The translations under genes were made by a program, and so were the position numbers. This document shows, in pieces, positions 1-9,340 of a stretch of DNA of 64,000 bases. Below the pieces are notes generated by a model, which made no database searches, was not told where the DNA came from, and saw only the letters and a program-made list of their open reading frames with translations. This DNA is from Streptomyces spinosus (lineage in GTDB: Bacteria; Actinomycetota; Actinomycetes; Streptomycetales; Streptomycetaceae): assembly GCF_020400655.1 (NCBI RefSeq), contig NZ_JAINRC010000006.1, forward strand, positions 248,001 to 312,000. The letters run 5' to 3'. The first letter of the stretch is position 1, and each line of letters starts with the position of its first letter.

Positions 1-1
1 C

Positions 2-916
2 CGCTGGTCCGCGGCCCGGCACCACGCCCCGGACCTCATGATCGCCGCCGCGAGCACGGAGGCGGTGGGCCGGGGGGAGTTCCTCTTCGTGCTGGGCGAG
101 ATGCACGTCGCGATGAACACCCTGGAGTCCCGCTTCTTCACCGAGCAGCACCCCCGTCCCGCCCGGCTGCTCGCCGACGCGGAGGCCGACCACCGCGGAC
201 GACGCGTGGTGGCGGTACCCTCGCGCGGTTCCGCCAGTGTCACGTCGCGCACCTACCCGCCCGCCCTGCTCTCCCCCGACTACGTCTACTGGACGATGCA
301 TCCGGACGCGACGGGCGCCCCGGGGCCCGTCCTTCCCACGGCGGATCTGGTGGTCCGCTCCGAGGACGGCCGGCTGGTGGTGCACGACCGGGCCCGTGGC
401 GGCCGGTACGACCTCCTGGAGGTTCTCGGGGAGTACCTGTCCGGTGTCGTCGTGGGGACGTTCGGCATCGCGTCCGCCGCGCCCCACCGGCCGCGCGTCT
501 CGGTGGGCCGTCTCGTCCTGGCCCGGGAGGCCTGGTCCTTCCCCGTCGACGGCATGGGCTGGGCGCACACGAAGGACGAGGCGGCACGCTACCGCGCCGC
601 GTGGCAGTGGCACCGCGACCAGGGGTTGCCGCAGCGCGTCTTCTACCAGGTGCCCGGAGAGGACAAGCCGCTCTTCCTGGACTTCGCCGCCCCGGCGCTG
701 GTGAACCTGGCCGGCGCCACGCTGCGCAGGTGCGCGCAGGAGTTCCCCGAGGCAGAGGTGCGGATCAGCGAGATGCTTCCGGACACGGACGAGTGCTGGC
801 TGAAGGACGCCGGCGGAGCGGCGTACACCTCCGAACTCCGCCTGCTGTTCACCGACCCGGTGCGCGACGGCCGGGACGGCACGTACACCACCAGTGAACC
901 CGGAGGAGGCTCATGA
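2..916 (+). CDS. Split LanB-type dehydratase, glutamylation domain (5' partial)
   Basis: The frame is open from the window edge, so the gene starts upstream; the ATG at 38 is internal. The visible 304 codons resemble the C-terminal part of the tRNA-dependent glutamylation domain of lantibiotic dehydratases: a RVFYQVPGEDKPLFLDF segment, then SEMLPDTDECWL and the closing TSELRLLFTDP strand. In that family the domain transfers glutamate from tRNA to Ser/Thr of a precursor peptide, or in PEARL enzymes an amino acid to the peptide C-terminus. The protein ends right after this domain, so the elimination domain of full-length LanB is absent, as in split enzymes of thiopeptide or PEARL pathways. Its stop overlaps the next start (ATGA), implying coupled translation. 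The exact reaction cannot be told without the missing 5' part. Confidence 0.75.
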   Translation, partial: RWSAARHHAPDLMIAAASTEAVGRGEFLFVLGEMHVAMNTLESRFFTEQHPRPARLLADAEADHRGRRVVAVPSRGSASVTSRTYPPALLSPDYVYWTMHPDATGAPGPVLPTADLVVRSEDGRLVVHDRARGGRYDLLEVLGEYLSGVVVGTFGIASAAPHRPRVSVGRLVLAREAWSFPVDGMGWAHTKDEAARYRAAWQWHRDQGLPQRVFYQVPGEDKPLFLDFAAPALVNLAGATLRRCAQEFPEAEVRISEMLPDTDECWLKDAGGAAYTSELRLLFTDPVRDGRDGTYTTSEPGGGS

Positions 917-2193
917 GCACGCGCCCGGCAGACAAGGCGTCCTGGCCGGAACCCGCGACGGCGGGGCAGACCTCGTTGTTCTACGCCGCCGAGAAGGACC
1001 CCAGCGGCAGTTCGTTCACCACGGACTTCACCGTCACCGTGGACGGCCCCCTGGACCGGGAGCGCGTCCGGCGGGCCGCCGCACTGCTGACGGCGGCGAC
1101 GCCCTCCCTGCGGCTGCGGCTGACCATAGACGACTGGACCGGTGAGGTGGTCCAGTCGTTCTGCGACGATCCCCTGGACGTCGAGTGGCACACCATCGCC
1201 GAGGACGAGGTGCCCGCCCTGGTCGCTCGCAGCGACGCGGAGCCGATCGAGGCCGACGACGGTCCGCTGGCGCGGCTCGTCGTGGCCGAACACGGCTCCG
1301 GCCGGCACACCGTCTCGCTGGTCATCCATCACCTCGCCATGGACGGGCTGAGCCAGATCCCGTTGCTGCGGCAGCTCGGCGCGGCGCTGGCCGGCAGGCC
1401 CCGGCACCAGCCCGTGGAGGTGTACCGCCGGGCCGTCCGGGAGGTGCGTGCGGCGGAGGAGGCCGCACTGCGTGACGACCGCGACCACTGGTACGAGCGG
1501 GTTCCCTCGACGCTGGTCCTGGCCGACTGGAAGACGCCCGCCGTCCGCGGGGCCGGCACCGGTGGCGCTCCCGCGGAGGCGCCGGGCTGCCGGCGCGAGG
1601 CGCTGCCCCCCGAAGCGGCCAAGCAGCTGGCGATCGCGGCCACGCGGTCCGGCGTACGGGTCTCCCACCTGCTGACGGCGGCCGTGCACCATGCGGCCCC
1701 CGTACGGCCGGGCGGCCGGACGGCGGTGTGCAACGCCGCGTCGGTACGCCCACGCCACGGTGAACTCGCCGACGTCATCGGCAACTTCGTCAACGAGGTC
1801 CCGCTGCTGGCGGCGATCGAGCCGGATCGGTCCGTGGTGGACACCGCACGCTCGCACCGGCAGCGGTGGAGTAAGGACCTGCGCAAGCGCACCTTTCCCT
1901 TCGCCACGCTCGCGACCCGCATCCCGCCCCCGCGGCCGGGCAGGGCACCGGCCCTGGACAGCGTCGTCATGAGCTACCGCCGGCTGCCCCGCGGGATCGG
2001 CTGGGAGGACGGCGGTCTGAGCTTCTCCTCCTCCCTCTACAGCCGCTACCCGACCGCGAAGACGGAGATCGCGGTGCGGTTCTTCCACGACGGTGACGAA
2101 CTGGAGTACGAGGTGCAGTGGGGCCGCAACCTCCCGGCCGGGGCGGGCGAGGAGTTCCGCGTCCGTCTGGCGGCCGCCCTGCGGACGCTGTGA
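913..2193 (+). CDS. Stand-alone condensation-domain protein
   Basis: The 426-residue protein has the size of one NRPS condensation domain with no adenylation or carrier domain attached. The active-site motif HHLAMDG (HHxxxDG) is intact at residues 139-145, and an N-terminal ATAGQTSLFY stretch fits core motif C1. Such free enzymes join acyl or aminoacyl groups to an amine or hydroxyl, or act in release. The ATG overlaps the stop of the LanB-like gene and sits 3 bases behind a GGAGGAGG site, so the two are one operon and probably work on the same product. This suggests a RiPP-type peptide that is acylated or esterified, but the substrate is unknown. A strong hairpin follows the gene. Confidence 0.8.
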   Translation: MSTRPADKASWPEPATAGQTSLFYAAEKDPSGSSFTTDFTVTVDGPLDRERVRRAAALLTAATPSLRLRLTIDDWTGEVVQSFCDDPLDVEWHTIAEDEVPALVARSDAEPIEADDGPLARLVVAEHGSGRHTVSLVIHHLAMDGLSQIPLLRQLGAALAGRPRHQPVEVYRRAVREVRAAEEAALRDDRDHWYERVPSTLVLADWKTPAVRGAGTGGAPAEAPGCRREALPPEAAKQLAIAATRSGVRVSHLLTAAVHHAAPVRPGGRTAVCNAASVRPRHGELADVIGNFVNEVPLLAAIEPDRSVVDTARSHRQRWSKDLRKRTFPFATLATRIPPPRPGRAPALDSVVMSYRRLPRGIGWEDGGLSFSSSLYSRYPTAKTEIAVRFFHDGDELEYEVQWGRNLPAGAGEEFRVRLAAALRTL

Positions 2194-2205
2194 GGCACAC
2201 CGCAC

Positions 2206-2236
2206 AGGACCTCCGGGGCGCTGCCCCGGAGGTCCT
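2206..2236 (+). terminator. Intrinsic terminator-like hairpin after the condensation gene
   Basis: A perfect 14-bp GC-rich stem (2206-2219 with 2223-2236) and a 3-base loop start 13 bases after the stop codon. The convergent SARP gene ends at 2309, so it can serve both directions. There is no U-tract, as is usual in Streptomyces. Confidence 0.8.
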
Positions 2237-2308
2237 GCCTCGTCGTCCACCCGGCGGCCCGCTCCCTGGACGGCGGTGGCGCGCCCTCCTCACCGCCGTG
2301 CCGTCGCC

Positions 2309-4243
2309 CTACCCCGTGAGGGAGTGCAGGGGCCCGGGTTCCGGGGCGGCTCGCTCGTGTCCGAACGCGGAGACGAAGCCGTAGGCCGACGAGGGGTCCC
2401 CCACCGGCCGGCTCCGCGGATCGCCGGGACCCCGCAGTCCGAGCAGGAAGGCACCCACGAGTTCGGGCAGCCGGTACCAGCCGCCCCGGTTCCCCGGCCC
2501 GGCCGCATGCGTCACGAAATGGGCGTCCACGAGTTCTTCCAGCAGGTCGGCGGCGACCGACCGGTCCACGTTCAGCTCGTCGGCCGCGGTGGCGACCGGG
2601 AAAGCGCCGTCCACCCCGCCCAGCGCGGACAGCAGGGCCCGGTGGGCGGCGGGCAGCAGACGGTAGGCCGCCTCCAGGCCGTCACGTACGGCGACTGAGC
2701 CGTGGGCCAGCTCGTCGAGCCGCCGCCGCGGATCCGCCAGTCGCATCGCCATCGTGCGCAGGGACCAGTGCGGCCGCGAGGCAAGCCTGGAACCGACGAT
2801 CCGCACGCCCAGGGGAAACCCGCCCGTCAGCTCGGCGATCCGGCGGGCGGCCGACGGCTCGGCCCGGACACGGCTCTCACCGATGATCGCGCCCAGCAGT
2901 TCCACCGCCTCGCTGTCGTCGAACGCACCGATCCCCACCAAGGACGCACCCGGCGGGCACACGTTCCGGGACCGTGAGGTGAGCAGGACCGCGCAGGAGT
3001 CGCTTCCCGGCAGCAGCGGGCGCACCTGCGCCTCGGTGGCCGCGTCGTCGAGGAAGACCAGTATGCGGCGCCCGGCCAGCAGGCTCCGGTAGAGCGTGGC
3101 GCGCTCCTCGACGGTGTCCGGGATCGAAGCGGCGGGAACGCCCAGCGCGCGCAGGAACCGTCGCAGGACCTGAGCGGGCGCGAGAGGCTCGCGGCTGCCT
3201 CCGAGGTCGGCGAAGAGCTGGCCGTCGGGGAAGCGCTCGGCGGCGAGCCGGTGGGCCACGTGCAGGGCGGTGACGCTCTTGCCGATACCGCCGGCACCCG
3301 AGACGGCCACCACCGTCACGGGTCCGCCGGCGTCCGGGCGAGCGAGCCGGCTGCCCAGGAGGTCGAGGAGCTCCCGCCGTCCGGTGAAGTCGGTGATACC
3401 GGCGGGAAGTTGCCGGGGAGCCGTCGCATGTGGCCGCACCGCGCCCTGGTGGGGTGCGGCCAGTGCCGGGTCGTGCGCGAGGATCTGTGCCTCCAGCCTC
3501 TGCAGTTCCTGGCCCGGTTCCAGCCCCAGTTGGTCCACGAAGTGACGCCGGCCGCTGCGGTAGACCTCCAGTGCCTCGGCCGACCGTCCGGCCTGGTGGA
3601 GCGCGCGCATCAGCTGCTGCCGGGGCCGCTCACGCAACGGGTGCCGGGCGACCCTGATGCCCAGTTCGCCGATCACGTCGTCGTAGCGTCCCAGCGCCAG
3701 CTTCCACTCGGTGCACCTGTCCAGGGCGTTCAGCCGCTCCTCGCTGACGATCAACGCCTCGCCCTGTACGAGCGCACTGTCGACGTCCGCGCAGAAGGAC
3801 CCCCGCCAGCCGGCGAGCGCCTCCTCCAGCAGCGCGACAGCCTCCTCCAGCCGGCCGCGCTGCGCCGACGAGGCCGCCGCCGAGGACCGCTTCTGGAACA
3901 CATGGAGGTCGATCAGTTCCGGTTCGGTCCGCAGCAGGTAGCCCTGGGGGGCGGTCTCGATCGAGGCGCGCGCTCCCTGGGCGCGCAGCAGTCGCCGCAG
4001 TGCCGACACACATCCCTGGATCTGGTTGCGGGCGGTCTGCGGCGGCAGGTGTGCCCAGACCGCCTCGATCAACGTGTCCTGTGGGACGGTCCGGTTCGCG
4101 GACAGCAGCAGCAGCGCGAGCACCACCCGCTGCCGACGGGAGGCGACATGCGTACGGCAGCCGCCACGCACGAGTGCCACCGGCCCCAGCACCTCGAAGC
4201 GGACCTCCTCGCCGGGCAGGGCCTCGGGTGTGGTGTCCTTCAT
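2309..4243 (-). CDS. AfsR/SARP-family pathway regulator with NB-ARC-type ATPase
   Basis: The 644-residue protein has a winged-helix OmpR-like domain (about 16-105), a bacterial transcriptional activation domain (about 112-257, with the LEPGQELQRLEAQIL end typical of SARPs) and a P-loop ATPase with GAGGIGKS at 316-323, followed by a winged-helix-like region. The tetratricopeptide tail of full-length AfsR is missing. SARPs bind direct heptamer repeats upstream of biosynthetic promoters and activate them. Its place between the LanB/condensation operon and an exporter makes it the likely pathway-specific activator, though this is inferred from position. I did not identify its binding repeats. Confidence 0.9.
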   Translation of the reverse strand: MKDTTPEALPGEEVRFEVLGPVALVRGGCRTHVASRRQRVVLALLLLSANRTVPQDTLIEAVWAHLPPQTARNQIQGCVSALRRLLRAQGARASIETAPQGYLLRTEPELIDLHVFQKRSSAAASSAQRGRLEEAVALLEEALAGWRGSFCADVDSALVQGEALIVSEERLNALDRCTEWKLALGRYDDVIGELGIRVARHPLRERPRQQLMRALHQAGRSAEALEVYRSGRRHFVDQLGLEPGQELQRLEAQILAHDPALAAPHQGAVRPHATAPRQLPAGITDFTGRRELLDLLGSRLARPDAGGPVTVVAVSGAGGIGKSVTALHVAHRLAAERFPDGQLFADLGGSREPLAPAQVLRRFLRALGVPAASIPDTVEERATLYRSLLAGRRILVFLDDAATEAQVRPLLPGSDSCAVLLTSRSRNVCPPGASLVGIGAFDDSEAVELLGAIIGESRVRAEPSAARRIAELTGGFPLGVRIVGSRLASRPHWSLRTMAMRLADPRRRLDELAHGSVAVRDGLEAAYRLLPAAHRALLSALGGVDGAFPVATAADELNVDRSVAADLLEELVDAHFVTHAAGPGNRGGWYRLPELVGAFLLGLRGPGDPRSRPVGDPSSAYGFVSAFGHERAAPEPGPLHSLTG

Positions 4244-4953
4244 CCGCCGGTCCCCTCAGCGGGCAGCGACAGGCCGCCGGCCCGGGCAGGCGTCCCGGTC
4301 ACCGGGCGGGAGCGCCGCGACCGGGTCGGCGGGCGGGTGCTCCCCTGGTGGGCCGTCACCGCCTCGGCGCTCCGCCGGCCCGGGTCCGCCGCCGGGACGG
4401 CCCGGCCCACGACCGGATCCGCGGCGGCACACCCCACCGGGGAGCGTCCACCGCCCGGCGCGGGGAGGGTACCGGACCCGCTCGGGCGGCAGGCCCGGGC
4501 CTGCCGCGAAGCCGCGGGCGCACACCCAGGTTGAACCACGGACATGGCAGCATCCACCACCTCTGGGAAAGGGACCAGCACGGTCCCGACCAGTCGACCA
4601 CGTCCGCGCGGCCGTGATAAGTCACGGATAGCCGCTACCCACCGGGCTCGGCGCGGTCCCCGCACCACCGCTCCGCCGGGCGCGGCCGCCTGCCGCCTGA
4701 GCACCTCGCCGCGCCCGGCTTCCGTCCGGCGCCACGGCCCCGGCACGATCCGTTCACCTCCGGCCGTCACCCGACAGAGCGCCGACAGAGGCGTGACAGA
4801 GGCGCTCGCTAGCGTCACGAACGGCGCCTGCCCGGCCGGGGCCGGCACGAAGGAGTCCAGCACCGCGGGGATACCGGGCGCAGGCGCTGCCGGCGCGTGA
4901 AGCGCCGGCGCATCGGGACGCCTCAAGACGAACACGTAGCGAGAGGTGACACG
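4244..4953. other. Divergent intergenic region, no gene seen
   Basis: About 700 bases lie between the SARP start and the MFS start. Open frames here (for example 4544-4900 +) give Arg/Pro/Ser/Gly-rich translations with no domain and no ribosome site, so I do not call them. The stretch should hold the divergent promoters of both neighbours; I could not assign -10/-35 boxes. Confidence 0.5.
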
Positions 4954-6258
4954 ATGGCAGGTCCACCCGCACCGGTACGGCGCGCGTCCCGTCCGCTCCA
5001 CGGCCTGCTGGCCGCGGGTTTCGTCTCCGTCACCGGCACGGCGATGTCCGAGGTGGCCGTCCCCTGGTACGTGCTGGACACCACGGGCAGTACGGCCCGG
5101 ACCGGACTCGTGGCCTTCGCCGAGACGGCCCCGTACGTCCTGCTGCAAGCCCTGTCCGGGCCCCTGGTCGACCGTGTCGGGGCGCGTCGCGCCTACCTCG
5201 TCGGCAACACACTGGCAGCGGGTGGACTGGCCGTCATCCCGGTGCTGGGTCTCGCCGGTGCGCTCGGTCTCGGCCGGCTGGCGGTGCTCGTGGCCCTGGC
5301 GGGCGCGGCACGCGGTGTGTCCGACTGCGCGGCCACCGTACTGCTGCCCGTCGCCGCGGAGCGCGGGCGACTCCCTCTGGCGCGCGCGGTGGCGTTGTCG
5401 ACCGGGGCCACCCGCACCGCGGTCATCGTCGGCTCGTCCCTGGCGGGTGTCCTGCTCGCCGCGACGGACGCCCTGCGGGTGGTCGCGGTCACCGCGGCCG
5501 CGTTCGCCGCGACCGCGGTGCTGGCCGCCGTGTGTCTGCCCGCCCAGGGGCAGACGGTACCGCGCGCGGGCGACCGCCTCTCGCTGCGCCGCTACCGGTC
5601 GGAGCTCGCCGAGGGCCTGCGCTTCCTGCGCGCCGACCGCCTGTTGCTCGGCATTCTGGTGCTCATCGCCGTGACGAACCTGCTGGACCAGGCGTTCAGC
5701 GCCGTGCTGCTGCCGGCCTGGGTGAAGTCGGCCCTGGACAGCCCTCAGGCACTGGGGCTCATCACGGGGGCCATCGGCGCCGGTGCCGTGCTGGGCAGCG
5801 CGGCCAGCGTGTGGCTCGCACCGAGGCTGCCCCGTCTGGCAGCCTTCCGGTTCGGGTTCCTGCTCGCGGGCGCGCCGCGTCTCCTGATGCTGGCGGTGGC
5901 GACCTCGCTCGCGCCCGTGCTCACGGTGAGCCTGGTCGCCGGCGTGATGAGCGGCCTCGTCAACCCTCTCATCGGCGCGCTGCAGTACGAACGGATCCCG
6001 CCGCATCTGCACGCACGGGTCCTCGGCGCGGTCAAGGCCAGCGCCTGGGTGGGCATTCCGGTCGGCGGCCTGCTGGCGGGGGTGCTGGCCGACGGCATCG
6101 GTCTGCGCGGCGCGATCCTCACCACCGGTGCGGTGCTCCTCGCGACGACGCTCGTTCCCTTCGTCATGCCGTCCTGGCGGTCCATGGACGGGACGGCACC
6201 CGCCGTGCCGTCCCCCGGCGGGGACACGCCGGCAGGCCGGCGGCACCGCGTCCCCTGA
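4954..6258 (+). CDS. MFS transporter (DHA3-like exporter)
   Basis: The ATG at 4954 follows a GAGAGGTGAC ribosome site; an upstream in-frame start at 4897 gives only an Arg-rich tail. The 434-residue protein shows about 12 hydrophobic segments, an N-terminal FVSVTGTAMSEVAVPWYVLD helix typical of the MFS_3/enterobactin-exporter-like group, and a basic cytoplasmic loop with GARRAYLVG after TM2-3. These carriers export small molecules or drugs by proton antiport. Next to the SARP and LanB/condensation genes it is probably the export or self-resistance protein for the product. Confidence 0.85.
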   Translation: MAGPPAPVRRASRPLHGLLAAGFVSVTGTAMSEVAVPWYVLDTTGSTARTGLVAFAETAPYVLLQALSGPLVDRVGARRAYLVGNTLAAGGLAVIPVLGLAGALGLGRLAVLVALAGAARGVSDCAATVLLPVAAERGRLPLARAVALSTGATRTAVIVGSSLAGVLLAATDALRVVAVTAAAFAATAVLAAVCLPAQGQTVPRAGDRLSLRRYRSELAEGLRFLRADRLLLGILVLIAVTNLLDQAFSAVLLPAWVKSALDSPQALGLITGAIGAGAVLGSAASVWLAPRLPRLAAFRFGFLLAGAPRLLMLAVATSLAPVLTVSLVAGVMSGLVNPLIGALQYERIPPHLHARVLGAVKASAWVGIPVGGLLAGVLADGIGLRGAILTTGAVLLATTLVPFVMPSWRSMDGTAPAVPSPGGDTPAGRRHRVP

Positions 6259-6613
6259 CCGGCACCGCCGGCCGGGCAGTCGTCCATGTCCGTCTTGAGG
6301 GTGGGCCATCAGGTCGTCGGCGGCGTGGTCCACGGGGTCCGGACGAGGATCTCCGGGCGTGCCCCTTGCGGTGAGGTCCGGCCGGCCCCGGACGCCCCAG
6401 CGGTGTCCTACGGCAGGCGACGGCGTCACAGGGGCCCGGAGAAGCGGCGGCTGCCACCGCGGAGGCAGCGGACTGGGCCGGCCGGTCCCTCCCGCGGAGC
6501 GGTCACGCCGGGGGCGGCCGGAGGCACGTGTCGGCGTCCTGTGGCGGCCGGCGGGCCGGAAGCGCGGCTCAAGCGGGACCCGGCACGCCGGCACCCTCGG
6601 CGTCCGGCGGTGT
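6259..6613. other. Convergent intergenic region, nothing assigned
   Basis: The 355 bases between the MFS stop and the stop of the NTPase-HTH gene are GC-rich with several short dyads but no single convincing terminator and no supported gene. Confidence 0.4.
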
Positions 6614-8749
6614 TCATTCCCGCGCGGCCCCCGGGCCGGGCGCCTCGGGTGACGCCGGCGTCCCCGCGGACCGTGCCCGTGCGGCGTGCCGCATCTGGTG
6701 CTCCCACAGGTTCCAGCACACCCGCTCCACGCCACGTTTGAGGTAGCGGCGGTAGGTGCTGAACGAGACGGAGAGTTGACGGGCCGCGGCCTGCTGCGTG
6801 TTGCCGCCCTCCACGTACGTCGCCCACACCGCGGCTTTCAGTCCCTTCGCCTTGGGATCCTGGTCGATGGCCTCCACTGCCCGGAGCATCAGCTTGCGCA
6901 GCGTCTGTTCGGGGTCGTCCGAACGGTCCACCACGAACCCCGCCTGCAACAGCGGGTTGATAAGGAAACGTTCCCGTTGGTGCCAGGTACGGAGGGCGTC
7001 GTGCACCGCCTCGTCGAAGACGGTTCTGGACAGCACGGTCATGTGCGGGAGACGGCCGGCCTCGACGAGTCCCGGTCCGGACAGCAGTTGGTTGTCCAGC
7101 AGTTCGGCCCACTCGGCCACCCCGGTCGCACGCCAGTCGTGCCCGACGAGCGTGACCCCTTGGTCGGACAGGGCCGCGGTGACGGGTAACCGGTGGAAGT
7201 CGGCGTACTCCAGCAGGAGTTGTACTCGGTGCTCGTCTTTCAGCACGTGGAAGGACCAGGCGAGCCGGTCCTGCCGCAGCACCTCCCTGGTGACACGGGC
7301 CAGCATCCGGGACAGCACGGCAGGCCGTTCCGCCGCGCGCTTGCGGACGATCATGAAGCGGACCACCTGGACGAGGTCCCCGGGCCGCAGCCCCGTATGC
7401 GACTCGACGTGATCGCGTACCGAGCCGACCAGGGGATCGATGAGGACTTCCGCCGCGTCCCACCGGTCGAAGCGCAGCATGCCCTGGAAACCGACGACGT
7501 CACCCGATCGCGCCGAGCGGTACACGTGGAAGCCCTCCGGCTGCCGGTGCAGCCAGAAGTCGAGGGCCGAGAGCCCTTCGGGCCCGAGGGACTCGGAGGC
7601 GAGGTCGCGTACCGCCCGGGTGTCGTCCACGCCACACGGTGACTCGTGGACGCTGTCGTGGGGGTCGCCCCAGTCGAACCCGGGGAACCGATGCCCCCTG
7701 GCCTGGGCGAAGTTGAAGGCGGCGGCCGCCCTCAGGGACTCCGCTTCCGAGCGGCTGCGGACCGCGGCCTGCGCATGGGCCCGTATCTCCTTGTGCATCG
7801 CCCGGTACGCCTCCGGAGCCCGCCACCTGAGATCACGGTCCACCACTTCCCCCACCATGCTCATGGGGTGCAGTCCTCCGCGTCCCGTCAGCGTGTACGG
7901 AAGACGGCGCAGCCACTCGAAGGCCGCGTGGGCGTCGTCGGGCATGATCACGCGCAGGAGGTCCTCGGTGGTGTCCATGGCGTGCGCGCAGATCTCCAGC
8001 GCCCGCCGCTGTACGGTCGTGAGCGACGGATCGACCAGGCGGCGCCGGAGTTCTTCGACGACGTCGGGTGACGGACGCCACCGGCGGCCCGGTTCCGCAC
8101 CGGCGTCACCGGCGACGAGTCGCAGTGCCAGCGGATGCCCGTCGCAGAAGTCGATCCGGGCGCGGCGGCCGACGACCCGGTCACCCGTGCAGTCCCTCAT
8201 CAGCCGCACCGACTCCGCGACGGACAGACCGCCGAGCCGGCGCACATGGAGAGCTTCGGGCCAGGCCAGATCGGTCTGCCAGTCCAGGCTCGGGGAACGC
8301 CGTCCCGCCAGGACGACCAGCGAGCCGGGGGGCAACGTCGGGAGGAACCGCTCCCTGAGCCAGCCTTCCAGGTGGCTCATGGCGTCGGCCGCGTCCACCA
8401 GCAGGACCATGCGCCGGGTGCCGGAGACCTGTACCGCGGCGGTGAAGGCGTCCTCGGTGGGTTCGACGAGCCCCGCGTCCACCTCCAGGACGTCGAGGTC
8501 CCGGCGCCGGGCCTCGATGGCGAAACGTCTCAGCAGAGTCGTCTTGCCGATTCCACCGGGACCGTGCAGAGCCAGTACCCGCAGGCCGTCCGTCCGCTCG
8601 TCCAGCAACCGCGCGAAGGCGGCGAGTTCCTCCTCCCTTCCGACGAAGCGGTGCAGGAACGTCTCTTCGCGGGACCGGGCGGCTGCGGCAGCCTCCGGAC
8701 CGGATGCGGGCGACACCTCTTCACCAGTGCCTGTGTTTCTCAGGTTCAT
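6614..8749 (-). CDS. P-loop NTPase with C-terminal HTH, probable transcriptional regulator
   Basis: From the ATG at 8749 this is 711 residues. A STAND/NB-ARC-like NTPase has GPGGIGKT at 63-70 and a VLLVDAADAM Walker-B-like stretch. The middle region, around HVYRSARSGDVVGFQGMLRF, may have a GNAT-like fold. The C-terminus (QQAAARQLSVSFSTYRRYLK) looks like a helix-turn-helix. The combination suggests an ATP-dependent regulator. The start is uncertain: no good ribosome site precedes 8749, and a GTG at 8893 in the same frame overlaps the stop of the 57-codon ORF upstream, but would add 48 Arg/Gly-rich residues. The target is unknown; by position it may control this locus. Confidence 0.65.
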   Translation of the reverse strand: MNLRNTGTGEEVSPASGPEAAAAARSREETFLHRFVGREEELAAFARLLDERTDGLRVLALHGPGGIGKTTLLRRFAIEARRRDLDVLEVDAGLVEPTEDAFTAAVQVSGTRRMVLLVDAADAMSHLEGWLRERFLPTLPPGSLVVLAGRRSPSLDWQTDLAWPEALHVRRLGGLSVAESVRLMRDCTGDRVVGRRARIDFCDGHPLALRLVAGDAGAEPGRRWRPSPDVVEELRRRLVDPSLTTVQRRALEICAHAMDTTEDLLRVIMPDDAHAAFEWLRRLPYTLTGRGGLHPMSMVGEVVDRDLRWRAPEAYRAMHKEIRAHAQAAVRSRSEAESLRAAAAFNFAQARGHRFPGFDWGDPHDSVHESPCGVDDTRAVRDLASESLGPEGLSALDFWLHRQPEGFHVYRSARSGDVVGFQGMLRFDRWDAAEVLIDPLVGSVRDHVESHTGLRPGDLVQVVRFMIVRKRAAERPAVLSRMLARVTREVLRQDRLAWSFHVLKDEHRVQLLLEYADFHRLPVTAALSDQGVTLVGHDWRATGVAEWAELLDNQLLSGPGLVEAGRLPHMTVLSRTVFDEAVHDALRTWHQRERFLINPLLQAGFVVDRSDDPEQTLRKLMLRAVEAIDQDPKAKGLKAAVWATYVEGGNTQQAAARQLSVSFSTYRRYLKRGVERVCWNLWEHQMRHAARARSAGTPASPEAPGPGAARE

Positions 8750-8885
8750 CACGAGATCGGAATCTTGTCGGCGAGGTCCGACGCTCTCCCGGCCAGCCTC
8801 GGATCCAGGGCGGACACGGCGACCGCGCAGGGCGTACGTGCCCGTGCCCAGGCAGCCGCCGCCCCGGCGCCGTCGGGAGGAGCGG

Positions 8886-9059
8886 TCACTCACCCCTCGT
8901 CCGGCTCACGGCGTCGAGCAGGGCCGGTTCCGGCACCGCGCGGAGCGCTCCCACCCGGGCAACCTGTCCTGACAACGCTGTCAGGGCATTCGGCCCGCTC
9001 GGCACCCGGAGGGTCAGGCACACTGCACGCGTTCCTGTATCGAGGTGTACCTCGTTCAT
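8886..9059 (-). CDS. Small ORF (57 aa) upstream of the NTPase regulator
   Basis: An ATG at 9059 lies 2 bases behind a strong AGGAGAGG site. The peptide starts MNEVHLDTGTRAVCLTLRV and is a plausible compact alpha/beta domain with no match I recognise. Its stop (8886-8888) overlaps a GTG in the frame of the NTPase gene (8893), pointing to translational coupling. It could be a small partner or sensor of that regulator, or a leader ORF. The ribosome site is the main support; the function is unknown. Confidence 0.5.
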   Translation of the reverse strand: MNEVHLDTGTRAVCLTLRVPSGPNALTALSGQVARVGALRAVPEPALLDAVSRTRGE

Positions 9060-9340
9060 GACCTCTCCTGGTGGCACGCGCAGCAAGGTTTGCATTGTGG
9101 ACCCTAAGTCTAGGCCGAAAATTCGCTGCCCATACCGGGCATGTCTCGTAAAAACCGCGTTTGACCGGCCCTCCCCGATCACCGATGACCACGACTCAAC
9201 CACAAACTGAACACGTGACAGCGCGGAATACCGCCGCGATAGCCCGGGGTTGCCGGTGTCCCCGACCCTGGCCGCACAGGGCTGACCACATCTCTGCCCG
9301 ATGGTTGCCCACGACGCGATGAGGAGTCGGACGTCCAACC

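Noticed and set aside
4544..4900. 118-codon frame upstream of the MFS gene
   Set aside because: Ser/Arg/Pro-rich without domain or ribosome site; more likely promoter DNA.
4240..6735. 831-codon antisense frame across the MFS gene
   Set aside because: Low-complexity Arg/Gly/Gln translation and no ribosome site.
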